From NCBI RefSeq assembly GCF_004364975.1, contig NZ_SOBW01000008.1, positions 928,610 through 992,609 on the forward strand: 64,000 nt of DNA. The letters are read 5' to 3'. Shown here in pieces: positions 25,975 to 36,225 of the stretch; position 1 is the first letter of the stretch; each line of letters begins with the position of its first letter. The DNA is from Gelidibacter sediminis (GTDB lineage Bacteria; Bacteroidota; Bacteroidia; Flavobacteriales; Flavobacteriaceae). The notes beneath the pieces are model-generated. The model was not told where the DNA came from and searched no databases. It saw nothing but the letters and a program-made list of their open reading frames with translations. The position numbers and the translations under genes are program-made.

Positions 25975-27246
25975 CTATTGACCACTTTCTAAAGCTTCCA
26001 CTTTAAGTTTCATTTCCTTCATTTTTGCAGTTTCACCCAAAGCGCTATAAATATTCACTAAAGTCTTTGCCGCTTGTAAATCTGTAGGTCTTAACTTTAA
26101 AGTTGTTTCCAAATAAGGAATAGCCTCTGCATACAACTGAGATCTTTTCTCTTTCAACTCGTCATATTTCTTATTATCAGCAGCTGAACTACCTAAAGCA
26201 TTCATCTGCTCAATAATGCTTTGCTCTTGACTCAAGATTAAGACTGCCATGTTATTATGAACGTCAGTATAATCTGGCTTGATTTGTAAGGCTTTATTGT
26301 AATATTTTTTTGCAGTTTCAGCATCTCCTCCTTCTGCAGATACAATCCCTAAGTTGAATAACAATTCTGGATTATTAGGGTCACTTACCAAGGCTTGTTC
26401 AATTAATTTTTTGAATTCGTCCTTATTCCCCATCTTTAATTGCATATTAGCTTCAGAAATAATTAAGCTCGCATCATCAGGGTTAGCTTTTCTTGCATCC
26501 TTCATAGCTGCAATTGCTTTTTCGTTATCACCTCGCGTCATATAGATCAACGCGATGTTTTTAACAATCTCTCCTCTCTTAGACTCAGATTTCTTAGTAG
26601 CCGGTGAAATATGTGTTCCAGCTTTTACAGAGATATCCATGATACTTTTGGATGGAAAACTCTCCTCTTCCCCAGTTTCCTTGTTAACTGCAACGTATTC
26701 CGTATCAATACCCACATAGCCTAAATCTTTCAATTCTTCGTAATGTTTTAAGGCATTGTCATAATCTTCACCATTTACCGCAGTTGCAGCTGCATAATAA
26801 AGATACAAAGTGTCTTTTGTTGACATTCTATAAGCTTTTTCAAAACCTTTAGAAGAAGCTACATAGTTTTTCTTTTCTAAAGCGCCATTCGCGTTAGTTA
26901 AGAAAGATTCTAACATTTTTTGCTTTATTTCCTGAACATCATCAGCATATTTTCCATCTTTCCCTTCTACTTTAGCTACCATGTCCAAACTTTCAATAGC
27001 AGCATCCATATCAGCATCTGATCCTGCACCATTGGCATAGAGTGCCTGTCCCTTTAAGAAATAAAAGTTAGCCTTCATTTTATCATCTGCATTGCCTATT
27101 AAAGATTCAGCAGCGTTAATTGCAGATTTAGCTTCTGCATAATTGTTTTTCTTTATTGCTTTTTCAGCATCTTTTAGCTCACTCTTCTGTGCGAAAGACA
27201 TAGAGCCTACTAAAAGTGCGAAAGCGACTGTGACTTGTTTTTTCAT
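25975..27246 (-). CDS. Exported TPR-repeat protein
   Basis: A 423-residue protein with a signal peptide (KKQVTVAFALLVGSMSFAQ) and about six tetratricopeptide-like repeats. Examples are AEKAIKKNNYAEAKSAINAAE near residue 30, IALIYMTRGDNEKAIAAM, ELLFNLGIVSAEGGDAETAKKYY and DVHNNMAVLILSQ. TPR arrays mediate protein contacts; no enzymatic domain is seen. It lies 35 bp downstream of gyrA and is probably co-transcribed with it, but a functional link is not evident. Confidence 0.88.
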   Translation of the reverse strand: MKKQVTVAFALLVGSMSFAQKSELKDAEKAIKKNNYAEAKSAINAAESLIGNADDKMKANFYFLKGQALYANGAGSDADMDAAIESLDMVAKVEGKDGKYADDVQEIKQKMLESFLTNANGALEKKNYVASSKGFEKAYRMSTKDTLYLYYAAATAVNGEDYDNALKHYEELKDLGYVGIDTEYVAVNKETGEEESFPSKSIMDISVKAGTHISPATKKSESKRGEIVKNIALIYMTRGDNEKAIAAMKDARKANPDDASLIISEANMQLKMGNKDEFKKLIEQALVSDPNNPELLFNLGIVSAEGGDAETAKKYYNKALQIKPDYTDVHNNMAVLILSQEQSIIEQMNALGSSAADNKKYDELKEKRSQLYAEAIPYLETTLKLRPTDLQAAKTLVNIYSALGETAKMKEMKLKVEALESGQ

Positions 27247-27281
27247 TTTTAGTTGTTTAAATATTAAGGATTAATTATAAA

Positions 27282-29846
27282 TTATTGGTTTTCGTCTTCT
27301 GTGTTATCAAGAGTTGTGCCATTATCTGAAACACCATCATTATCAGCAAGCTCATCTAGTGCCTCTTCTATTAATGGATCCTCTTCATCCTTCATCACTT
27401 TTGCGACAGCCGCAATAGAATCGTTACCCTTCAAATTAATCAATTTTACACCTTGTGTAGCACGTCCCATTACGCGAAGATCCTGAACGGCCATACGGAT
27501 GGCAATTCCTGATTTATTGATAATCATTAAATCATTATCATCACTCACAGACTTAATAGCCACAAGACTTCCTGTTTTTTCAGTAATAGAAATTGTTTTC
27601 ACACCTTTTCCACCTCTGTTGGTAATTCGATATACAGCTTCACCATCTTCTGGATCATCAATATAGGTGCGCTTGCCATAACCATTCTCAGACACTACCA
27701 ATACTGACTCTTCCTGCGGGTTTTCAATAGTCACCATTCCAATAACTTCGTCTTTAGGATGCGCTAAGGTTATCCCTCTTACTCCAGAAGCATTTCGTCC
27801 CATAGGGCGTGTTTTTGCTTCTTCAAAACGAATTGCCTTACCAGATTTAAGTGCCAACATGACCTGGCTGTTACCGGTAGTCAATTTAGCCTCTAGTAAA
27901 ATATCATCATCTTTAATAGTGATGGCATTAATACCGTTGGTTCTTGGACGGGAATACTGTTCTAGTGAGGTTTTCTTGACTTGACCATTTTTGGTTGCCA
28001 TAATGACATAATGACTGTTAATGTAGTCTTCATCCTTAAGGTCTTGAGTACAGATAAACGCTTTCACCTTATCATCTTGTTCAATATTAATCAAGTTTTG
28101 AATGGCTCTACCTTTTGATGTTTTGGTGCCTTCCGGAATTTCGTACACGCGCATCCAGAAACATTTTCCTTTTTGAGTAAAGAACAACATGTATTGATGA
28201 TTGGTACCCACAAATAAATGTTCCAGGAAATCTTCATTACGCGTCGTTGACGCTTTCTGACCAACCCCTCCTCTATTTTGGGTTTTATATTCTGTTAAAG
28301 AGGTACGTTTAATATACCCTGCATGAGAAATTGTAATGACCACTTGCTCATCAGGAATCATATCCTCAATACTTAAGTCGCCACCTGCATATTCAATAGT
28401 AGAACGGCGTTCATCACCATACTTATCTTTAACAACGACCAACTCATCTTTAATGATTTGCATACGACGCTCTTTTTTATCAAGAATATCCTTCAAATCT
28501 TCAATGGTTTTCATCAAATCTTCATACTCAGAACGCAATTTATCTTGCTCCAGTCCTGTCAATTGACGTAAACGCATCTCAACAATGGCCTTGGCTTGTA
28601 ATTCAGAAAGTTCAAAGCGTTCAATTAATTTCTCTCGAGCTTCATCGGCATTAGATGATGCACGGATAAGGGCAATAACTTCGTCAATATTATCAGACGC
28701 AATAATTAAACCTTCTAAAATATGAGCGCGCTCTTCTGCTTTACGAAGTTCATAGGTAGTCCTTCTAACAACCACCTCATGTCTGTGCTCCACAAAATGG
28801 TGAATCAACTCTTTTAGATTCAGCAATTGAGGACGCCCATTGACCAAGGCAATATTATTGACACTAAACGATGACTGTAATGCTGTATATTTATATAAGG
28901 TATTTAAAACGATGTTAGGAATGGCATCACGTTTCAACACGTAAACGATGCGCATCCCATTTCTATCTGACTCATCACGAATCATGGAAATACCGTCAAT
29001 TTTCTTCTCATTAACCAAATCAGCCGTTTTCTTAATCATATCAGCTTTATTGACTTGGTACGGGATTTCAGTCACTACTATAGACTCTCTACCTTGTACC
29101 TCTTCAATATTGGCTTTACCTCTCACAACAATTCTTCCACGACCTGTTTTAAATGCTTCAATCACTCCATCATAACCATAGATTGTTCCACCTGTAGGAA
29201 AATCTGGTGCTTTAATATGGGTAATCAATTCATCTATTTCTATATCATGATTCTCGATATAGGCAATGATACCGTCCACAACTTCACTTAAATTATGTGG
29301 CGGCATATTTGTAGCCATACCAACAGCAATACCAGAAGCACCATTAACTAATAATCCTGGAATACGTGTAGGCAATACGGTTGGCTCTTGCAACGTATCA
29401 TCAAAATTCAGTTTATGGTCTACAGTCTCCTTATCAATATCTGCCAACATGTCTTCTGAAATCTTGCGCATACGTGCTTCTGTATAACGCATTGCTGCCG
29501 GACTATCACCATCAACTGAGCCAAAATTCCCCTGACCATCAACTAACATGTAACGTAAACTCCATTCCTGGGCCATACGTACCATCGCATCATAAACAGA
29601 GGTATCGCCATGTGGATGGAATTTACCTAATACCTCACCAACAATTCTCGCCGACTTTTTATGTGCGGTGTTAGATCTCACTCCCAGTTCATGCATGCCA
29701 AAAAGCACACGTCTATGCACAGGTTTTAGACCATCTCTAACATCTGGTAATGCACGTGACACAATGACCGACATTGAATAATCAATGTAAGCCGATTTCA
29801 TTTCATCTTCAATGTTGATAGGAATCAATTTTTCTCCTTCTGCCAT
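27282..29846 (-). CDS. gyrA: DNA gyrase subunit A
   Basis: An 854-residue type IIA topoisomerase subunit. The N-terminus [19 protein letters not shown] is characteristic, the active-site Tyr is in AAMRYTEAR, and the quinolone region reads [10 protein letters not shown]: Thr where E. coli has Ser83 and Asp at the 87 position. As far as I recall, Thr there is usual for flavobacteria, so this is not evidence of resistance. The C-terminal domain has repeated GYVKRT/GKRTYI-like beta-pinwheel blades, and a gyrase-box-like [10 protein letters not shown] favours GyrA over ParC. An acidic tail follows. It is divergent from clpC across 259 bp. Confidence 0.96.
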   Translation of the reverse strand: MAEGEKLIPINIEDEMKSAYIDYSMSVIVSRALPDVRDGLKPVHRRVLFGMHELGVRSNTAHKKSARIVGEVLGKFHPHGDTSVYDAMVRMAQEWSLRYMLVDGQGNFGSVDGDSPAAMRYTEARMRKISEDMLADIDKETVDHKLNFDDTLQEPTVLPTRIPGLLVNGASGIAVGMATNMPPHNLSEVVDGIIAYIENHDIEIDELITHIKAPDFPTGGTIYGYDGVIEAFKTGRGRIVVRGKANIEEVQGRESIVVTEIPYQVNKADMIKKTADLVNEKKIDGISMIRDESDRNGMRIVYVLKRDAIPNIVLNTLYKYTALQSSFSVNNIALVNGRPQLLNLKELIHHFVEHRHEVVVRRTTYELRKAEERAHILEGLIIASDNIDEVIALIRASSNADEAREKLIERFELSELQAKAIVEMRLRQLTGLEQDKLRSEYEDLMKTIEDLKDILDKKERRMQIIKDELVVVKDKYGDERRSTIEYAGGDLSIEDMIPDEQVVITISHAGYIKRTSLTEYKTQNRGGVGQKASTTRNEDFLEHLFVGTNHQYMLFFTQKGKCFWMRVYEIPEGTKTSKGRAIQNLINIEQDDKVKAFICTQDLKDEDYINSHYVIMATKNGQVKKTSLEQYSRPRTNGINAITIKDDDILLEAKLTTGNSQVMLALKSGKAIRFEEAKTRPMGRNASGVRGITLAHPKDEVIGMVTIENPQEESVLVVSENGYGKRTYIDDPEDGEAVYRITNRGGKGVKTISITEKTGSLVAIKSVSDDNDLMIINKSGIAIRMAVQDLRVMGRATQGVKLINLKGNDSIAAVAKVMKDEEDPLIEEALDELADNDGVSDNGTTLDNTEDENQ

Positions 29847-30105
29847 ATATAAATTAATTAGATTTTTTGTAGGTTTTCAAATCGTGCTAAGATAACCAAT
29901 TCATGAGTTATAACGCCACTTTAATAAGGCTTTTTTGGTGTTTTTTATTAACAATATCGCATCTTTTATATTTAATAAGTATCTCGTTAAATGTTTTGAA
30001 ATTGTGAAGTTTTTTTTGTCACTTAGCAACTATAAAACATTTAAGGAATAGTTTTTGCCCTAATACACTTGTTTTTACTATTTTTAATGCAGAAAGGATT
30101 TTACT

Positions 30106-32655
30106 ATGGATGATAATTTTTCCCCAAGAGTCAAGGACGTTATAGCCTACAGCAAAGAAGAAGCTTTAAGGCTTGGCCATGACTTTATTGGAACAGAACA
30201 TTTGATGCTCGGATTGCTGAGAGATGGCAATGGCAAAGCCATTGATATACTAAGCGCACTAGAGATTGATTTAAACCATTTACGTCGTAAGGTTGAAATC
30301 TTGAGTCCAGCAAACCTTAGCAATACCGCTATATCAAACGAAAAGAAAAACTTGCACCTCACGAGGCAGGCAGAGCGTGCCCTGAAAACAACCTTCTTAG
30401 AAGCTAAATTGTTCCAGAGCACTGCTATTAATACCGCACATCTTTTATTGTGCATCTTGAGAAATGAAAATGATCCTACAACTAAGCTTTTAAATAAGCT
30501 TAAAGTGGATTATGATAACGTGAAAGAACAATTCAAATCTATGATAACTAATAATGATGACTATACTGAGTCCCCTAAGGCTGAGTCGTTTTCTGATGAT
30601 GATATGAATGAAGATGACGCTACTAAGCAAAATCCGTTCAGTCAATCCACCGCTAAAGGTGCGAAGAAGTCAAAAACACCGGTTTTAGATAATTTTGGTC
30701 GTGATTTAACGGTTATGGCCGAAGAAGGGAAGCTCGACCCTGTTGTGGGTAGAGAAAAGGAAATACAACGTGTCTCACAAATTTTGAGTCGACGTAAAAA
30801 GAACAACCCATTGCTTATTGGCGAGCCGGGTGTTGGTAAATCGGCTATTGCCGAGGGTTTAGCACTGAGAATCATCAAACGTAAAGTATCCAGAATCCTT
30901 TTTAACAAAAGAGTTGTTACTTTAGATTTGGCTAGTTTAGTTGCCGGTACCAAATACCGTGGACAGTTTGAAGAGCGTATGAAGGCCGTAATGAACGAAT
31001 TAGAGAAGAATGATGACATTATTCTTTTCATTGACGAGATCCATACCATTGTTGGCGCAGGTGGTGCTACTGGTAGTTTGGATGCGTCAAACATGTTCAA
31101 ACCTGCTTTAGCCAGAGGCGAAATCCAATGTATTGGTGCAACTACGCTAGATGAATACAGACAGTATATTGAGAAAGATGGTGCTTTAGAGCGTCGTTTC
31201 CAGAAAGTCATTGTGGAGCCAACAACTGTTGAGGAAACAATAGAAATTCTTAATAACATTAAAGGCAAATATGAAGAACATCACAACGTTCAATATACAC
31301 CAGAAGCTATTGAAGCTTGTGTAAAACTGACCAATAGGTACATGACGGAGCGTTTCTTACCAGACAAGGCCATTGATGCCTTGGATGAAGCAGGTTCACG
31401 AGTCCATATTACCAATATTGATGTTCCTAAAAAAATATTAGAGCTCGAAAAGCAGTTAGAAGATGTTAAGGAGACCAAGAACTCTGTGGTTAAAAAGCAG
31501 AAATATGAAGAAGCTGCCAAATTGCGTGATGATGAAAAACGTTTAGAAAAAGAATTGGCTACAGCCCAAGAAAAATGGGAAGAAGAAACCAAACTTCATA
31601 AAGAAACCGTAACTGAAGATAATGTTGCCGATGTTGTGTCTATGATGACTGGAATTCCGGTAAATAGGATTGCACAAACGGAAAGCAATAAATTGGCAAA
31701 ATTACCAGAACTAATCAAAGGAAAAGTAATTGGCCAAGACGAAGCTGTCGCTAAAGTGGTAAAAGCTATTCAGCGTAACCGTGCGGGACTTAAAGATCCT
31801 AATAAGCCAATTGGTTCATTTATCTTTTTAGGTCAAACAGGTGTTGGTAAAACGCAGTTAGCCAAAGTGCTGGCAAAGCAACTTTTTGATAGTGAAGATG
31901 CCCTTGTTAGAATTGACATGAGTGAATACATGGAGAAGTTTGCAATATCAAGACTTGTAGGTGCACCTCCTGGATATGTGGGTTACGAAGAAGGTGGTCA
32001 ATTAACTGAAAAGATTAGACGTAAACCGTACGCTGTTGTCTTATTGGATGAGATTGAAAAGGCACATCCTGATGTGTTCAACATGTTGTTGCAAGTATTA
32101 GATGATGGGTATTTAACAGATAGTTTGGGTCGTAAAATCGATTTCAGAAATACTATTATCATCATGACTTCCAACATTGGAGCTCGTAAACTGAAAGATT
32201 TTGGTCAGGGCGTCGGATTTGGAACAGCTGCAAAAGCTGCACAGGCAAGCGACAACTCGAGAAGTATTATTGAAAATGCGCTGAAAAAAGCATTTGCTCC
32301 TGAGTTCTTGAACCGTATTGACGATGTGATGGTATTTAATGCTTTGGAGAAAGAAGATATCGATAAGATTATTGATATTGAGTTGGCACAATTGATTTTG
32401 CGCATTAAAGATTTAGGATACGCACTTAAATTGACGCCGGCGGCTAAGGATTATATTGCGGAAAAGGGATTTGACAAACAGTATGGTGCAAGACCATTAA
32501 AGCGTGCCATTCAGAAGTATGTTGAAGACACTTTGGCAGAAGAAATCATTACCGCGCACATCAATGAAGGTGACACTATTACTATGGATTTGGATGCCAA
32601 AACCAATGAGTTGGTTGTTTCTATAGAAAAGCCAGAAGAGGAAACAAAAATGTAG
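30106..32655 (+). CDS. clpC: ClpC, ATPase subunit of the Clp protease
   Basis: An 849-residue AAA+ unfoldase. It has two Clp_N repeats (FSPRVKDVIAYSKEEALRLG and LTRQAERALKTTFLEA), a first nucleotide domain with GEPGVGKS and LFIDEIHT, a UVR-like segment in the linker (KQKYEEAAKLRDDEKRLEKE, near residue 465), and a second nucleotide domain with GQTGVGKTQLA and LLDEIEKAHPD. The C-terminal D2 small domain includes KQYGARPLKRAIQ. With ClpP it degrades damaged or regulatory proteins in the cytosol. The UVR motif and the length separate it from ClpB and ClpA. It is followed by a strong terminator. Confidence 0.96.
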   Translation: MDDNFSPRVKDVIAYSKEEALRLGHDFIGTEHLMLGLLRDGNGKAIDILSALEIDLNHLRRKVEILSPANLSNTAISNEKKNLHLTRQAERALKTTFLEAKLFQSTAINTAHLLLCILRNENDPTTKLLNKLKVDYDNVKEQFKSMITNNDDYTESPKAESFSDDDMNEDDATKQNPFSQSTAKGAKKSKTPVLDNFGRDLTVMAEEGKLDPVVGREKEIQRVSQILSRRKKNNPLLIGEPGVGKSAIAEGLALRIIKRKVSRILFNKRVVTLDLASLVAGTKYRGQFEERMKAVMNELEKNDDIILFIDEIHTIVGAGGATGSLDASNMFKPALARGEIQCIGATTLDEYRQYIEKDGALERRFQKVIVEPTTVEETIEILNNIKGKYEEHHNVQYTPEAIEACVKLTNRYMTERFLPDKAIDALDEAGSRVHITNIDVPKKILELEKQLEDVKETKNSVVKKQKYEEAAKLRDDEKRLEKELATAQEKWEEETKLHKETVTEDNVADVVSMMTGIPVNRIAQTESNKLAKLPELIKGKVIGQDEAVAKVVKAIQRNRAGLKDPNKPIGSFIFLGQTGVGKTQLAKVLAKQLFDSEDALVRIDMSEYMEKFAISRLVGAPPGYVGYEEGGQLTEKIRRKPYAVVLLDEIEKAHPDVFNMLLQVLDDGYLTDSLGRKIDFRNTIIIMTSNIGARKLKDFGQGVGFGTAAKAAQASDNSRSIIENALKKAFAPEFLNRIDDVMVFNALEKEDIDKIIDIELAQLILRIKDLGYALKLTPAAKDYIAEKGFDKQYGARPLKRAIQKYVEDTLAEEIITAHINEGDTITMDLDAKTNELVVSIEKPEEETKM

Positions 32656-32671
32656 GCATATTTATATATAT

Positions 32672-32708
32672 AAAATAGCATCTATAAATTATAGATGCTA
32701 TTTTTTTT
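32672..32708 (+). terminator. Terminator of clpC
   Basis: AAATAGCATCTATA and TATAGATGCTATTT pair perfectly around AAT, followed by a T run. Confidence 0.9.
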
Positions 32709-32823
32709 GAATTACCTCAAATTTTGCTTAAATTAAGCTATGATTGATTTTTTAAAATTTGACTTCTGTTAGATTGAAATACATGATAGTTATGTTATTG
32801 TAACTATTGATGAAGGGGTTACA

Positions 32824-33108
32824 GTGATGCCAAAACATAACACTGTACTTGTTAATATCGTAGATACTTATTTTAGAGATCGTGAATTTGTATATATTAC
32901 GCACCGTATCAATTCGTATGCTGTAGATCCTTCTGTCTATTTTGAAACTTCAAAAATAAAGAATCTCCGAGCTTTTGTAGTGGTGTCCAACGATTACAAA
33001 GCCAAGTCGAATGCTGAGGTAGAAATGTTATTTTCATCAAAACCATTCAAAATATTCGACAATTTGGAAGATGCGGTATCATGGGTAAAATCTTCTGTTC
33101 TAGCATAA
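32824..33108 (+). CDS. Small STAS/SpoIIAA-like protein, possibly 5'-truncated
   Basis: A 94-residue product from GTG at 32824 (next codon is ATG). Features such as VYITHRINSYAVDPSVYFETSKIKNLRA, split here only to name the core, resemble a small flavobacterial family with a STAS-like beta-alpha fold; I recall these from memory, not from a search. The coding frame continues upstream as IEIHDSYVIVTIDEGVTV to a TAG at 32770-32772, and beyond the TAG as MIDFLKFDFC from an ATG at 32740. The true gene may therefore start at 32740 and be interrupted by that TAG. Alternatively translation begins at 32824 or 32827. Function is unknown. Confidence 0.5.
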   Translation: MMPKHNTVLVNIVDTYFRDREFVYITHRINSYAVDPSVYFETSKIKNLRAFVVVSNDYKAKSNAEVEMLFSSKPFKIFDNLEDAVSWVKSSVLA

Positions 33109-33158
33109 AACTCATGAATTTAACATGAGACACTCTTAGAATTACTATCATTAATAAA

Positions 33159-34118
33159 CGATTTTTTTCGTCCCTCAAAAATCACTCGAACTGACATTGC
33201 ACAGCCATTGTCAATTCGAGTGAATTCCACGATTGAAATGAGTGGAATTTGTATCGAGAATCTACCTCGATTATTGCACGGTTCTCGATACTATTTTTTC
33301 GTCCCTCAAAAATCACTCGAACTGACATTGCACCTTTGTCAATTTGAGTGAATTTCACGATTGTAATGAGGGAAATTTGTATCGAGAATCTATCTCGATT
33401 ATGGAACCGTTCTCGATACTATTTTTTCGTCCCTCAAAAATCACTCGAACTGACAGTGCACAGCCTTTGTCAATTCGAGTGAATTGCACGATTAAAATGA
33501 GTGGAATTTGTATCGAGAATCTATCACGGTTATTGAACGGTTCTCGACACGATTTTCTCGTCCCTCAAAAATCACTCGAACTGACATTGCACAGCCATTG
33601 TCAATTCGAGTGAATTCCACGATTGTAATGAGTGGAATTTGTATCGAGAATCTTACTCGCTTTTTGAACGGTTCTCGATACGATTTTTTTCGTCCCTCAA
33701 AAATCACTCGAACTGACATTGCGTAATTCTTGTCAATTCGAGTGAATTGCACGATTGAAATGAGTGGAATTTGTATCGAGAATCAATTGCGCTTATCGAA
33801 CGGTTCTCGATACGATTTTTTCGTCCCTCAAAAATCACTCGAACTGACATTGCACATCCTTTGTCAATTCGAGTGAATTGCACGATTGAAATGAGTGGAA
33901 TTTGTATCGAGAATTTATTGCGCTTTTTAAACGGTTCTCGATACGATTTTTTCGTCCCTCAAAAATCACTCGAACTGACATTGTACAGCCTTTGTCAATT
34001 CGAGTGAATTACACGATTGAAATGAGTGGAATTTGTATCGAGAATCTATCTCGATTATTGCACGGTTCTTGATACGATTTTTTCGTCCCTCAAAAATAAC
34101 CTCGAACTGACACTTGCG
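33159..34118 (+). repeat. Array 1: seven ~131-bp structured repeat units plus a leading partial unit
   Basis: CGTCCCTCAAAAAT recurs at 33169, 33300, 33428, 33559, 33691, 33822, 33953 and 34084 (periods 128-132). Each unit is bounded by inverted ends (TGTCAATTCGAGTGA ... TCACTCGAACTGACA) and joined to the next by a variable 9-14 nt spacer. Inside lie a weaker hairpin (ATTCCAC/GTGGAAT type) and a strong one (GTATCGAGAA ... TTCTCGATAC followed by GATTTTTT). Sequence changes fall mainly in loops and spacers. The last unit has a degenerate right arm. The array fills the convergent gap between the STAS-like gene and the metzincin lipoprotein gene. The open frames it contains are translations of the repeat and not genes. 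Confidence 0.95.
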
Positions 34119-34143
34119 GTTATACCTGGAACAACACACTAAA

Positions 34144-35715
34144 TTAATAAGTCGCTAATTCAGCAAGATGAGTGTAATGAAACCCTCCATGGTTGTTTTT
34201 CGTAATAAATTTGAAATAGCGATATGAAGTACCTTCAGGCAAATTCACGTATTGCCAGTTTTGCATTTTTTCTAATGAATAGTCTCCTAATTTCACCCAA
34301 CTACCGTTGGTGTTGCTGCCATAAAGTTCAAAGTCTTTGATGGCACCATTTAAATTTTCCCGATTGCCAAATGCAAAACCATTTATTTGTGTAGATTCAT
34401 TCCTGTCTAAAATAAAGTAGTGGGGATGATTTGGACGACTCGTTTTATATTGCGTATGCCAAAACGTATCTTGAAACCCATCGAGCATAGTACTTGCCAA
34501 GCCATCATCTTCCTGACTGTTAACCTCGATGATATTCCATTCTGTTGGGTGGATTAATTTTTTACTATTGATGACTTCAATATTTGGGATACCATTTTTA
34601 AATTCATATTCATAGCTATAGGTGCTATGTGAACCATTTTCATGGTAAAACCGAATTCTAAGTTGGTAGTCGCCACTTAATATAAAAAATTCAGATAGTG
34701 AGCTTTCAATATACAGACTGTCTGTGCCAACTGGTTTTACGTTCCATGCAGGTGCATCATAATCTTTATTGCCTCCGGCAGGATAAGGATCGTGCCACAC
34801 TACAATGTCCGTAACAGGTATGGCACTCTCAAAGTTCCCAGAAATTATAATTTTATTATCTTCTACCTTTCCTTTCAAATAGGTCAGTTTATTCTTGGTT
34901 GGTCCGTACCAATCCGTGCGAACTTCATTACTAAAAGCTTGACTATTCGCAAATGTAGCCGCTGTGGCGCCGGTCATAAACGTAGGAGATTTACCATAGG
35001 TATAATTGCCCGCGCCCATCAAAGCAGTGCCTTTAGTTGCTTTTTCACTCTTCTTTTCACTATTGTGAGGCGCGTTTAATCCATGGCCTAACTCGTGGTA
35101 CAATCCGCCAATCCATTTGGTGGCTAGTGCGCCATATACGCCAGTGGTTTCCAAGTGTTCCAATTTCATTTCAGGATAATCTAATGCATAGCAGAAGGTG
35201 CCCAGTCCATAAAAAGGCACACCTCCAGGGTTTAAAGGATCTCCTGATATAGACGGAAGGATGACCAAAGAATGCTCACTGTGTTTTTTGTCTGGGTTTT
35301 CAGCAAAATAAGATTTTAATTCTCTATTTATAACCGACCCTCCTCCGCTATACGGGTAAGCATCTTTGCCACGTTCAGCAAAAATGGTATTAATATTAAC
35401 GATGTTATTACTTTTTAAATCCAATCCAAATGACTTTCTTCCAAAGCCTTCCTTTTCCATATAGTCTGCACAATAGCCTTGAAAGGCTAATAAAATCTCA
35501 GAAATTCGTTTGGTATAGCCCGGAACCGTATCAACATCTATTGGCACCCAATAAATCACATTCAACTTATAGGCTTGATCTTTCCATTCATTATCAATAG
35601 TAGTATTAGAGGTAATATTTGGTGGATTGCCCTTAGATGTCCTGTTTTTTGAAGCACAACCAAAAAGTGATATTAGAACAACAATAGTTAATGCAATAGG
35701 AATGAATTTTATCAT
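34144..35715 (-). CDS. Metzincin-like lipoprotein with C-terminal discoidin (F5/8-type C) domain
   Basis: A 523-residue protein. A lipoprotein signal is present (IVVLISLFGC, Cys20). The N-terminal half holds HELGHGLNAPHN near residue 208, which is an extended HExxHxxxxxH zinc site, and LMGAGNYTYG, which could supply a Met-turn-like element. The middle part is a beta-sandwich-like region, and the last 130 residues (EDDGLASTMLDGFQDTFWHTQY ... YRYFKF) look like a discoidin/F5/8-type C carbohydrate-binding domain. It is probably an outer-membrane-anchored protease acting on a glycan-rich or host-derived substrate. It stands alone and is flanked on both sides by the same repeat array. Confidence 0.82.
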   Translation of the reverse strand: MIKFIPIALTIVVLISLFGCASKNRTSKGNPPNITSNTTIDNEWKDQAYKLNVIYWVPIDVDTVPGYTKRISEILLAFQGYCADYMEKEGFGRKSFGLDLKSNNIVNINTIFAERGKDAYPYSGGGSVINRELKSYFAENPDKKHSEHSLVILPSISGDPLNPGGVPFYGLGTFCYALDYPEMKLEHLETTGVYGALATKWIGGLYHELGHGLNAPHNSEKKSEKATKGTALMGAGNYTYGKSPTFMTGATAATFANSQAFSNEVRTDWYGPTKNKLTYLKGKVEDNKIIISGNFESAIPVTDIVVWHDPYPAGGNKDYDAPAWNVKPVGTDSLYIESSLSEFFILSGDYQLRIRFYHENGSHSTYSYEYEFKNGIPNIEVINSKKLIHPTEWNIIEVNSQEDDGLASTMLDGFQDTFWHTQYKTSRPNHPHYFILDRNESTQINGFAFGNRENLNGAIKDFELYGSNTNGSWVKLGDYSLEKMQNWQYVNLPEGTSYRYFKFITKNNHGGFHYTHLAELATY

Positions 35716-35836
35716 GCGTAAGGTTTTAGAGAATTATGTAGATTATAGTTCCGCCCCAAAAATATTGTTTAACTCTAAGAAGTAAAAGTAATTTTAGAAT
35801 TTTATAGTCGTGGAACTAAATACTTATACTTTGCCT

Positions 35837-36215
35837 ATTCGAGTGAATTGCACGATTGAAAAGAGTGGAATTTGTATCGAGAATCTATCTCGGTTGTTGC
35901 ACGGTTCTCGATACGATTTTTTTCGTCCCTCAAAAATCACTCGAACTGACAGTGCTTAAATTTTGTCAATTCGAGTGAATTGCACGATTGAAATGAGTGG
36001 AATTTGTATCGAGAATCTTACTCGATTATGGAACCGTTCTCGATACTATTTTTTCGTCCCTCAAAAATCACTCGAACTGACAGTGCTTAAATTTTGTCAA
36101 TTCGAGTGAATTGCACGATTGTAATGAGTGGAATTTGTATCGAGAATATATCTCGATTGCTGCACGGTTCTCGATACGATTTTTTCGTCCCTCAAAAATC
36201 ACTCGAACTGACAGT
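35837..36215 (+). repeat. Array 2: three units of the same ~131-bp repeat
   Basis: CGTCCCTCAAAAATC recurs at 35924, 36055 and 36186 (period 131), in the same orientation as array 1. The array begins exactly in a right arm (ATTCGAGTGA at 35837) and ends in a left arm (ACTGACA at 36216), so whole units are present. It starts about 120 bp upstream of the lipoprotein gene and ends about 10 bp from the hutH stop. Junction spacers here (GTGCTTAAATTT) differ from most in array 1. Confidence 0.95.
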
Positions 36216-36225
36216 GTCTTAAAAT

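Noticed and set aside
27702-29846. Quinolone-resistance mutation in gyrA (Thr at the E. coli Ser83 position)
   Set aside because: From memory Thr is the usual wild-type residue in flavobacteria, and Asp is kept at the 87 position.
30642-31268. A 208-codon open frame opposite clpC
   Set aside because: Shadow of the clpC coding strand, with composition expected from reversed codons.
33344-34007. Several open frames of 70-90 codons with near-identical products (MYRES... and PSKITRTD...) in the repeat array
   Set aside because: They are translations of the 131-bp repeat; they share the repeat's sequence on both strands and have no independent start signals.
33159-36215. CRISPR array
   Set aside because: The conserved part covers nearly the whole 131-bp unit; spacers are short and near-identical, and no cas genes are present.
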